DNA from: CAVSJA01 sp963728145
Lineage (GTDB): Bacteria; Bacteroidota; Bacteroidia; Chitinophagales; Chitinophagaceae
Direction of reading: 5' to 3'
Assembly (NCBI GenBank): GCA_963728145.1
Contig: CAVSJA010000009.1
Coordinates: 186,001-250,000 of the forward strand
DNA: 64,000 bases
Positions 27,561-34,935 of the stretch are shown one piece after another. The notes beneath the pieces were generated by a model that was not told the origin of the DNA, did no database searches, and saw only the letters and a list, made by a program, of their open reading frames with translations. Numbering within the stretch: position 1 is the first letter of the stretch; each line of letters starts with the position of its first letter. The translations under genes were made by a program, and so were the position numbers.

Positions 27561-29327
27561 ATGCAACTGACAGACGAACAAAAATTCGTGATTGAATCAA
27601 ATCACGACATAGTGATTAATGCGGTAGCGGGCTCAGGCAAAACGACGACACTTATTGAATATGCGAAAAGCAGGCGGAGCAGTCAGAAAATTCTATATCT
27701 CGCCTTTAATAAAACGGTAAAGACCGAAGCAATTCAGAAGTTTATTGCGGCCGGAGTTCATCATGTGAAAGTTGAAACTGCTCATTCACTCGCATATGAT
27801 CACATAATACGGAATAGCAGTTATGATCTTGCGCAGGGATATAAAAGTCATGAATGGCGGGATCTGCTCGGTATACGAACCGGTGATATCCATGCAGACC
27901 TTGCTATTGCAAACCATGTAAACAAATATATCAGCCTGTTTTGTAATAGCAGGGCCACAAGAGTGCAGGAATTAAATTATGAAGATGTGATTTCAGATCC
28001 AAAGGCCCTTGCATTTGTAAAACAGTTCCGTACGCGAATTGATAAATACACAAGGGAAGCTTTAGCGAGAATGGACAAGGCTCAGATTCCAGTGACGCAT
28101 GATTTTTATCTGAAGAAATTTCAATTGAGTAGCCCTAAGCTGAACTATGACTATATTCTATTCGATGAAGGGCAAGATGCCAGCGCGGCGACGCTGGATG
28201 TTTTTCTCAACCAGGATGCTATTCGGATTATCGTTGGAGATATGCACCAACAGATCTATGGATGGCGATTTGCAATCAATAGTCTGCAACAAGTAGATTT
28301 TCCTGTTTTTGACTTAACGCACAGTTTTCGATTCAATGAAGAGATTGCTTTGATCGCAAATAAAATCCTCGACTGGAAAAAACATTTGGGACAAGCTTCC
28401 CCTACAAAAATTATAGGTGCCGGAACCCCGTCGGATAATATTTTAACTAAAGCTACTCTTGGAAGAACAAATCTTGCATTGCTGGTTAATGCAATCACTC
28501 AATGGCAGCAAGGAAACCTGAAGAAGCTGTATTTCGAAGGAAACATCAATAGTTATACATTCGCCGATGAAGGGGCGTCATTGTATGATGTATTAAATCT
28601 GTATAATGGGAAATTAGAAAAGATCAGAGATAAGCTGATCCGGGAAATGAAATCCATGAGTGAATTAGAAGATTATATAAGGAAGACGGAAGACTCCAAT
28701 CTGGCAATGATTGTTGAAGTGGTAAAAGAATTCGGAAATCGTTTACCTGGATTGATTAGTGAACTAAAACAAAACCATACAACAACAAAGGAAGAAGCTG
28801 ATATGATCTTCAGTACTGTTCATCGATGCAAGGGAATGGAATATGACCAGGTGAGTTTACTACATGATTTCACTAACGAGGAAAAAATAAAGAGGAATAT
28901 AAAAGATGGAGAAAAACTCACTGAGGCTGAAATAAATCGCCTGGCTGAAGAATTAAATATTTTATATGTAGCTGCAACAAGAGCAAAAAGCAAATTGATC
29001 ATACCTGCAGAAATTAATCCGTTAAAGAGTATTCAATTGGCAGCAGCTCCTATGCCGATTTCAAATTATCGGGCAGGATCATACGGCAAATCTTACCTGG
29101 ATTATAGCGATCCATTTGATTGGAAAACAGAAAAACCGGATTACACAACAATGAGAAAAACGAGCTATAGAAAAAAATGGACAATTGAAGAGGAAGAGGA
29201 ACTGATGCAATTGTTTAACGATAAAAACTCCATTGCAAAAATCGCGAGACGATTAGAACGAGGCCAGAATGCTGTGAGGTATAAACTCTCAAGCCTCGGC
29301 CTTGACCCAGATGAATTGGCGCTCTGA
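27561..29327 (+). CDS. UvrD/Rep-superfamily helicase (FBH1-like) with C-terminal Myb/SANT-like domain
   Basis: A 588-residue SF1 helicase. Walker A is AVAGSGKTTT (residues about 20-29); motif II is LFDEGQDAS; motif III GDMHQQIYGWR; motif V region TVHRCKGMEYDQV; motif VI AEELNILYVAATRAKSKL. The compact layout with short 2B insertions resembles F-box DNA helicase 1-like bacterial proteins. After residue 535 a short domain (KKWTIEEEEELMQLF, then SIAKIARRLERGQNAVRYKL) looks like a Myb/SANT helix-turn-helix, an additional DNA-binding tail. Likely involved in repair or recombination; the precise role is inferred. Confidence 0.88.
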   Translation: MQLTDEQKFVIESNHDIVINAVAGSGKTTTLIEYAKSRRSSQKILYLAFNKTVKTEAIQKFIAAGVHHVKVETAHSLAYDHIIRNSSYDLAQGYKSHEWRDLLGIRTGDIHADLAIANHVNKYISLFCNSRATRVQELNYEDVISDPKALAFVKQFRTRIDKYTREALARMDKAQIPVTHDFYLKKFQLSSPKLNYDYILFDEGQDASAATLDVFLNQDAIRIIVGDMHQQIYGWRFAINSLQQVDFPVFDLTHSFRFNEEIALIANKILDWKKHLGQASPTKIIGAGTPSDNILTKATLGRTNLALLVNAITQWQQGNLKKLYFEGNINSYTFADEGASLYDVLNLYNGKLEKIRDKLIREMKSMSELEDYIRKTEDSNLAMIVEVVKEFGNRLPGLISELKQNHTTTKEEADMIFSTVHRCKGMEYDQVSLLHDFTNEEKIKRNIKDGEKLTEAEINRLAEELNILYVAATRAKSKLIIPAEINPLKSIQLAAAPMPISNYRAGSYGKSYLDYSDPFDWKTEKPDYTTMRKTSYRKKWTIEEEEELMQLFNDKNSIAKIARRLERGQNAVRYKLSSLGLDPDELAL

Positions 29328-29345
29328 ATATTTCAATTAAACATT

Positions 29346-29867
29346 ATGAATGTAAGCGGAAGGATTCAAAACCACATTTACGAAGTAAGGGGAAAAATCG
29401 TAATTCTTGATTTCGATCTGGCTTTTCTTTATGAAGTTCAAACTAAAGTATTAAATCAAGCAGTAAAGCGTAATAGGAAGAGATTCCCTAAGGATTTCAT
29501 GTTTCAGTTAACAAAGAAGGAGTGGGAAATGATGTGGTCACAATTTGTGACCAGTTCAATAAAACGCCGTCCCAAAACAGCGCGGCCATATGCGTTTACT
29601 GAGCACGGCGTGACAATGTTGAGCGGGATTTTGAATTCTAGCAAAGCTATTCAAATGAATATAGCGATTATCAGAGCTTTTGTTGAAATCAAAAGAATAA
29701 TTCTTGAGCAAGCCGATATTAGAACCCAATTGAAGTCAATACAACAAAAAATCTCAGATCATGATGTACAGTTGTCCGGTATTTATGATGCCATAGAAAA
29801 TATCCTCGATGAAAAGGTAACCCAAACTAATTGGTACAACCGAGAACGGATAGGATTTAAAAAGTAG
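29346..29867 (+). CDS. ORF6N-domain DNA-binding protein
   Basis: A 173-residue protein. Residues about 8-95 match the ORF6N domain (VRGKIVILDFDLAFLYEV, then LNQAVKRNRKRFPKDFMFQL, then RPYAFTEHGVTMLSGIL), followed by an amphipathic helix and coiled-coil-like tail (IRTQLKSIQQKISDHD). The domain is of phage origin and is common as single-copy chromosomal genes in Bacteroidota. It begins 18 bp after the helicase stop on the same strand, so the two may be cotranscribed. Target unknown. Confidence 0.9.
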   Translation: MNVSGRIQNHIYEVRGKIVILDFDLAFLYEVQTKVLNQAVKRNRKRFPKDFMFQLTKKEWEMMWSQFVTSSIKRRPKTARPYAFTEHGVTMLSGILNSSKAIQMNIAIIRAFVEIKRIILEQADIRTQLKSIQQKISDHDVQLSGIYDAIENILDEKVTQTNWYNRERIGFKK

Positions 29868-29925
29868 ATCCGGAAGAATTTTGCAGTCAGCATTCCTCCG
29901 GACCTATGCTTTTGAAAGTCTTTTA

Positions 29926-31182
29926 CTAATTATCGATACTCTTCAACTGTATATACTTTTCAATGTTTTTATAATTAAACCCTTTTTCCTTCATCGATTT
30001 AATATAAGAAGGAGTGATCTCCATTGCCTTTAAGGCAATCACTTGCTGAAGCGGTATTTCTTTGAATCCGATTGCTTCAAATCCTTTGATATACTCTGGT
30101 GTGACGTGTTGAGATTTCAGCGGGATTAATTCTGAAGGACGAATATCTGTGTACCCTATAGATTGAAATCCTTTAACAAATTCTGCTGTAATGCCCAAAG
30201 ACTTCATTGGAATAATATCCTTGCTGGGAATATTAGTTAGTCCAACTGACTTAAATGAATTGATATATTCTTCGTCTACGTCCAATGATTTGAGTGCAAC
30301 AAGATGTTCAGGATTTTCAGCATCGTTGTCCGCATCCTTCTCACCTTTCGACTCTGCGTTCCTGACTTTTTGAATATAGTTCTTGTCAATTCCCTGCGCC
30401 TTGAAACTAATCAACTGGTGTGCAGAAATATCGGGATAGCTTTCGCGTATTTCTTTAATATACGCGCCATCAATCTTCAAAGATTTAAAAGGAATAAGGT
30501 CCTTCAGTCCAAGGTTTTTGAAACCACTTGCTTTTAAAGATTTGATATAAGCCTCATCAACATTCAGGGCTGCAAGTGGGATCAACTCGTCCTTATCAAT
30601 ATCCGTGTAACCCTGGTTCTTTAACATTTGCGGATAGGATTTCTTAATGTCGATGAAGAAGAATACAAGTAAGTCGCGATCACTCAACTTTTCAGTTATA
30701 TGTTTTTCCATTTCAGTTCCATATGCATTGTCAGGAACAAACTTATATTTCCCCATGCCCTGATCTCCTTCAAATTTTCCTGTAAACTCCATCGTTCCTG
30801 CTTCCCTTGTCAGTTTAAACGTTCCTGTTGTTCCTTTCGGAAGTGTAGTAAAATCCTTCAATTCGAAACTGGAAGAGTTGAAGGAATTATCTTCGTCTTC
30901 ATCGCTTTTAAACTGGATCGAGATTTTTTCTCCTTTGATGGTAGCAAACCATGAACCTTCCAGGTCCATACCATTTTTATTCTTAGACTTTTCTTCTTTT
31001 TTTGCAGTTTCCTTTGTTGCCTGTGCTTTTGCAACAGGTTGGTTCAGCAGACAGGCAAGAAATACCAACACAGGAAGAAGGAAGAAATACTTCCATGCAG
31101 TGTGCAAATTTGATCGTTTGGCGTTCATCATGACTATACGTTTTTTAAGTAATGACTGATTATAATTGGTGGCGATCCTCAA
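29926..31182 (-). CDS. C-terminal part of a split M56 (BlaR1-like) protein: membrane anchor plus tandem repeats
   Basis: The frame begins without a convincing start: the first codon available is TTG at 31182, and the first Met pair is about residue 18. Its opening residues ATNYNQSLLKKRIVMMNAK and membrane segment HTAWKYFFLLPVLVFLACLL are what normally follows the peptidase domain in Bacteroidota M56 proteins. A periplasmic domain (residues about 70-190) and about six 35-residue repeats with the theme YIKSFxSxGFxxIxxxxLIPLKSL follow. The overlap with the preceding gene in a +1 frame indicates a frameshift, real or due to sequencing error. Confidence 0.75.
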   Translation of the reverse strand: MRIATNYNQSLLKKRIVMMNAKRSNLHTAWKYFFLLPVLVFLACLLNQPVAKAQATKETAKKEEKSKNKNGMDLEGSWFATIKGEKISIQFKSDEDEDNSFNSSSFELKDFTTLPKGTTGTFKLTREAGTMEFTGKFEGDQGMGKYKFVPDNAYGTEMEKHITEKLSDRDLLVFFFIDIKKSYPQMLKNQGYTDIDKDELIPLAALNVDEAYIKSLKASGFKNLGLKDLIPFKSLKIDGAYIKEIRESYPDISAHQLISFKAQGIDKNYIQKVRNAESKGEKDADNDAENPEHLVALKSLDVDEEYINSFKSVGLTNIPSKDIIPMKSLGITAEFVKGFQSIGYTDIRPSELIPLKSQHVTPEYIKGFEAIGFKEIPLQQVIALKAMEITPSYIKSMKEKGFNYKNIEKYIQLKSIDN

Positions 31183-31954
31183 TGGATAAGTCAGGAGAGG
31201 AAACTTTTAAAAGGCTGAGTTGATAACTCGATCTCTCCACAACTTTATTATTGACCAGGTGGTCATCAGTTAAGAATTCCAGGTTGTTTTCAACTTCCTT
31301 CCGATAGATCCATGCGAATGGGTTGAACCATTGAAAGATCAGGACCATTTCGGCAATAAGAATATCGAAACTATGTCCCTGTTGAATATGAACTTTCTCA
31401 TGCTGCAATATCTGGTTGTATGTTTCCCAATCATATTTTTCAGGGTTGATGAATATCATATTGGCAAATGAGCAAGGTGCTTTATCTCCGCTCACCTCAA
31501 CTATTCGGAAGGGGCCATCTATGATAACAGGATTCTTGTATGCCCTGATCAATAAAACAATTACCTGGAGCAAAAAACTTATACTGAATGCGAATACACC
31601 GAACCAATACAAATAAACAAGGTAGGTGAGCAATTTTTGAACTGAGATGGGATTGGAAGTCTTACCATCAGAACTTGAATCGTCTAATGTATTGATTAAG
31701 GGACTCGTCGAAGTACTTTCTGTTGTTTGGTTAGTAGTATTAGACTGTTGATAGTTTACAGCCGTAATTTCTTGTGCTTTCCGCAATGACCATTGTTGCG
31801 GCATTGGTATCAACGGCAATCCGAAGGCGATCAGCAAACAGATGATCAATACCCATCGATTGATCCGATAAAAAGTTTCTTTTTGCAATAGCAGTTTATA
31901 AAAAGCTATACATCCAGCCAGGATCAATCCAACATTGATGATATAAGGAATCAT
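31160..31954 (-). CDS. M56-family (BlaR1-like) membrane metallopeptidase, truncated by frameshift
   Basis: A 264-residue membrane protein with N-terminal helices (residues 5-25, 37-52), a third near 115-140, and the zinc motif HEKVH near residue 195 followed by DILIAEMVLIFQWFNPFAWIYRKEVE, the signature of M56 peptidases. It ends abruptly EDRHQL where family members continue. The continuation is found one base out of frame in the next reading frame, so the peptidase and its repeat tail were one gene. Its start overlaps the BlaI-like gene by 4 bp (ATGA). BlaR1-type sensors cleave their BlaI repressor on signal; the ligand here is unknown. Confidence 0.85.
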   Translation of the reverse strand: MIPYIINVGLILAGCIAFYKLLLQKETFYRINRWVLIICLLIAFGLPLIPMPQQWSLRKAQEITAVNYQQSNTTNQTTESTSTSPLINTLDDSSSDGKTSNPISVQKLLTYLVYLYWFGVFAFSISFLLQVIVLLIRAYKNPVIIDGPFRIVEVSGDKAPCSFANMIFINPEKYDWETYNQILQHEKVHIQQGHSFDILIAEMVLIFQWFNPFAWIYRKEVENNLEFLTDDHLVNNKVVERSSYQLSLLKVSSPDLSIEDRHQL

Positions 31955-32313
31955 TGTTTGTTTGATTTAATGATTTGAAGAATTTCATTCAATTCGGCTT
32001 CGGAGAGGTTTTGCTCTTTTGCAAAAAAAGCGAGCATGCGTGGATAGGAATTATCGAAATACTTGCTCACAAAATCCTTCATCGCGTGTTTTTGATAATC
32101 GTCTTTCGAAACAATTGGGAAATAGCGAAAAACATTTCCTATTGTTTCATGACCAAGAAAACCTTTTTCTTCCAGGATCTTGATCATCGTAGCCACACTA
32201 TTATAATGCGGCTTTGGTTCTGGAAGATTAGGTATGACCTCTTTAATAAATGCTTTCTCCAGTTCCCAAAACACTTGCATTATTTGTTCTTCACGCTTTG
32301 CCAGCTTAACCAT
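31951..32313 (-). CDS. BlaI/MecI/CopY-family transcriptional repressor
   Basis: A 120-residue winged-helix protein: REEQIMQVFWELEKAFIKEV, then HYNSVATMIKILEEKGFLGHE and FRYFPIVSKDDYQ are family landmarks, with a C-terminal dimerisation helix (LSEAELNEILQIIK). It is the first gene of the operon with the M56 sensor (4-bp overlap) and probably represses it by binding the palindromes just upstream. Induction by peptidase cleavage is family knowledge. Confidence 0.93.
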   Translation of the reverse strand: MVKLAKREEQIMQVFWELEKAFIKEVIPNLPEPKPHYNSVATMIKILEEKGFLGHETIGNVFRYFPIVSKDDYQKHAMKDFVSKYFDNSYPRMLAFFAKEQNLSEAELNEILQIIKSNKQ

Positions 32314-32339
32314 AGATTTTTCCTTTCAATGCAATATAC

Positions 32340-32400
32340 TCCTAATTGATTAGGAGAACAACTAATTAGTTAGGAGTGGAGCGGACGGAGTACTTACTCC
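32340..32400 (-). promoter_or_regulatory. Candidate BlaI-type operator cluster
   Basis: Three palindromes lie within 60 bases upstream of the repressor gene: TCCTAATTGATTAGGA (32340-32355), AACTAATTAGTT (32360-32371), and GGAGTACTTACTCC (32387-32400). The first two share a CTAATTNNTTAG-like core, as expected for two repressor dimers at an autoregulated promoter. Confidence 0.6.
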
Positions 32401-32448
32401 GGGCAAGAAATCGCGATGTTGCTGATTATTAATTATTGATTATTAATT

Positions 32449-32470
32449 ACCTGCCTGCCGGCAGGCAGGT
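32449..32470. repeat. 22-bp perfect GC-rich palindrome
   Basis: ACCTGCCTGCC followed by its exact reverse complement, between the divergent-looking BlaI promoter and the 3' end of rbsK. Could act as a terminator-like hairpin or be a dispersed palindromic repeat; only one copy is in the window. Confidence 0.7.
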
Positions 32471-32561
32471 TTATTATTGAATTCAGGACTGATAGACTTT
32501 TTTGAAATAGTCCCTGATGAACGGTCAAATTCAATTTCTCCAAGGTAACCATGACAAGCAA

Positions 32562-32606
32562 CTTTGTCAACCCTGTCAACCTTGTCAACCTTGTCAACCT
32601 GTTAAC
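32562..32606. repeat. Short tandem repeat (9-bp unit, about five copies) at the rbsK 3' end
   Basis: Five near-copies of CTTGTCAAC occupy 32562-32606. The last copies encode the C-terminal residues and stop codon of the ribokinase gene (stop at 32594-32596), so copy-number change could move the stop. Confidence 0.75.
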
Positions 32607-33496
32607 TCCACCAAATACGGCATCGACGACTGCGCTCCCATACGCGTAACTGAAATCGATGCAGCTTTACATGCGATTGAGATCGCATCTTCCCAATTCT
32701 TGCCCTTAGTTAATTCAACAACAAGAACACCATTGAACACATCGCCTGCAGCAGTTGTATCGACTGCTTTTGCAACAGGGGCTTTGATTGAGAGTTCTCT
32801 CTCTTTGTTTTCAAAGTATGCGCCTGCAGCTCCGAGAGTAATGATAACGTTTTGTACACCGTAACCTAATAATTTATCGGCTGCTTTCCTGGCGGACAAT
32901 GTATCCTCCACTTTTATTCCGGTTAAAATTTCGGCTTCAGTCTCATTAGGTGTAATCAAAAACAAATGCTTGTACAATTCTGAAGGCAGTTGAGCAGCGG
33001 GTGCAGGATTAAGTACAAATTTCTTCTTATGCTGTGAAGCGAGCTTTGCAGCAAAAACAACACTTGAAATAGGAATCTCTAATTGCATCAGAATTATTTC
33101 TGCTGATTCAATTTCTTTTTCTGCCGATTGAATATCCTGATCAGTTAGCGTATTGTTCGCACCGGGAGCTACCACAATTTGGTTCTCACCTTTTGAATCA
33201 ACAAGTATCAAGGCCACTCCAGATGCTTTTTCACTGTGTGTTCCTGCAAAAGAAGTATTTATTCCTTCCTTCTTAAAAATCTCTAGTGAGCGATTGCCAA
33301 AAATATCATCCCCTGTTTTGCAAATAAATGTTACTTCTCCGCCCATACGCGCGGCGGCCACTGCCTGGTTTGCACCTTTTCCACCTGAAAACATAAAAAA
33401 CTCTCCACCGAGGATTGTTTCACCTGGTGCAGGAAACTTTTTTGTCTTAACAACCATATCCGTATTCGAACTCCCAATAACTATGATCTTCGCCAT
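32594..33496 (-). CDS. rbsK: Ribokinase (PfkB family)
   Basis: 300 residues from the ATG at 33494-33496; the longer frame upstream is non-coding by its composition and overlaps the transporter. N-terminal GSSNTDMV, then GGEFFMFSGGKGANQAVAAARMGG is the PfkB/ribokinase substrate-binding region. LITPNETEAEILTG is the second signature, and DTTAAGDVFNG contains the catalytic-base Asp of PfkB kinases. It phosphorylates D-ribose using ATP. It lies 23 bp after a sugar-transporter gene on the same strand, which would supply the substrate. Its extreme C-terminus is encoded by a tandem repeat. Confidence 0.92.
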   Translation of the reverse strand: MAKIIVIGSSNTDMVVKTKKFPAPGETILGGEFFMFSGGKGANQAVAAARMGGEVTFICKTGDDIFGNRSLEIFKKEGINTSFAGTHSEKASGVALILVDSKGENQIVVAPGANNTLTDQDIQSAEKEIESAEIILMQLEIPISSVVFAAKLASQHKKKFVLNPAPAAQLPSELYKHLFLITPNETEAEILTGIKVEDTLSARKAADKLLGYGVQNVIITLGAAGAYFENKERELSIKAPVAKAVDTTAAGDVFNGVLVVELTKGKNWEDAISIACKAASISVTRMGAQSSMPYLVELTG

Positions 33497-33519
33497 TCGA
33501 TTATTATTGATAAAGGAAA

Positions 33520-34515
33520 TTAACGCGCATAAATGATCAATGCAATCCCTACCACATACAGCAGTAGCATGATATTCAAAAGTACTGTGGTTCCTTTCGG
33601 TGCATTTCTGAATTCCTTCCAGATATAAATTCCCCAAAGCGCTGCGACGATTGTTGCTCCCTGACCCAGTCCATAGGAAATAGCCGGTCCGGCTTTTCCT
33701 GAAGCAATGATGCTAAACGACATTCCAATGCACCAAATAATTCCACCCAGAATTCCCGTGAGATGATTTCTGAATCCGCCTTTAAAATATTGATTGAATC
33801 CGACAGGCTCACCAACAAAAGGTTTGCGCATGATATAAATATTAAAAATGAAATTGCTAAGCAGGATACCGATTGAAAAAAATACTATGGCAGTGTATGG
33901 ACTCAATTTCCCCGGTTCTGGCATCTTAAAATCGGGAAACATCGCGTTGGCAACAAAGCGATAGAAAAATCCCATGAGTAAACCCGCCACAACTGAAAGC
34001 ACTAATCCTCTTGTGGAAGGCGCGGCATTTTTTGCGGAAAGTCGTTGATATGCTCTTGCATTTAAAACAATTGCTATCGCAATCAGTGCAACGCCTCCAA
34101 ATAATGAGACCCAATTTCCTTCGGGTTTATCGATATAATTTACAATTACACCCAGTACCAATGCAATTCCGATACCCACGGGAAATGCAACGGACATTCC
34201 TGCAATTGCAATTGCAGCAACCAATAATATGTTTGCTGCATTAAAGACGACTCCGCCGAGAATAGCGGAGAATATGTTTGCCTGGTCTGCCTGCTTTACG
34301 TCTTCTACAAACCCACGTCCTTCTGTTCCTGAACTCCCCAATGTAAAAGCAAATACTAATGCAAGAATCAGAATACCGATAACATAGTCCCAATAAAACA
34401 ATTCAAAACGCCAGGTGCCGGCAGCGAGTTTTTGTGTGTTTGCCCAGGAGCCCCAACAGAGCATGGTGATCACACAAAAGAGTACGGCCATTGAATAGCT
34501 TTCGAGAATGAACAT
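33520..34515 (-). CDS. GRP/RhaT-like sugar transporter (DMT superfamily), probably ribose or related sugar
   Basis: 331 residues from the ATG at 34513-34515. Ten membrane helices are evident; the N-terminus MAVLFCVITMLCWGSWANTQ and the motifs AFPVGIGIALVLGVIVNY and GILGGIIWCIGMSFSI are typical of the glucose/ribose uptake (GRP) and L-rhamnose transporter families. Its pairing with ribokinase suggests ribose uptake. It could also serve other sugars or nucleoside-derived ribose; specificity cannot be read from sequence. Confidence 0.85.
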   Translation of the reverse strand: MFILESYSMAVLFCVITMLCWGSWANTQKLAAGTWRFELFYWDYVIGILILALVFAFTLGSSGTEGRGFVEDVKQADQANIFSAILGGVVFNAANILLVAAIAIAGMSVAFPVGIGIALVLGVIVNYIDKPEGNWVSLFGGVALIAIAIVLNARAYQRLSAKNAAPSTRGLVLSVVAGLLMGFFYRFVANAMFPDFKMPEPGKLSPYTAIVFFSIGILLSNFIFNIYIMRKPFVGEPVGFNQYFKGGFRNHLTGILGGIIWCIGMSFSIIASGKAGPAISYGLGQGATIVAALWGIYIWKEFRNAPKGTTVLLNIMLLLYVVGIALIIYAR

Positions 34516-34935
34516 TGCAGGTTGTTCCCGATAACCATCGGGAGGTTTCATGTACCAATTCCACTTAGAGCCGTCGCACGCATACCTTAAAGCTCCTTAT
34601 TTTTTTTCACAGAGAAGAGCGCAAGGTCGCTTCAATCAGATATTTTTTCTGCCACGAGGTCCCCACTTTCGTGGGGATGAGGGCACGGAGGACGTTTTTG
34701 GAGTATTATTTAATAGTATAGTTACAACTCGTAGAATCAATTCGTTTATTTATTATGATAAATAGAGACGTATATACTTCAATGTTATAAATAGTAACCC
34801 CTACAAGATTCTCTGAATTCTATTGATAATGATTAAAACTTGATTTTTCTTGAGGAGTGATCAAGTCCATTCATATTTCAGAAATCTACATTTGCCGGGT
34901 TCAACATCTTTATTTAAAACTAACCGAAACACAGA
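34516..34935. other. Intergenic gap with hairpin and probable promoter
   Basis: No gene seen. It contains a hairpin TCCCCAC/GTGGGGA at about 34660-34679, a degraded GCACGGAGGAC-type repeat, an AT-rich stretch, and TACATTTG at 34887-34894, which fits the Bacteroidota TAnnTTTG -7 element about 40 bases before the start of the gene at 34936. Confidence 0.5.
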
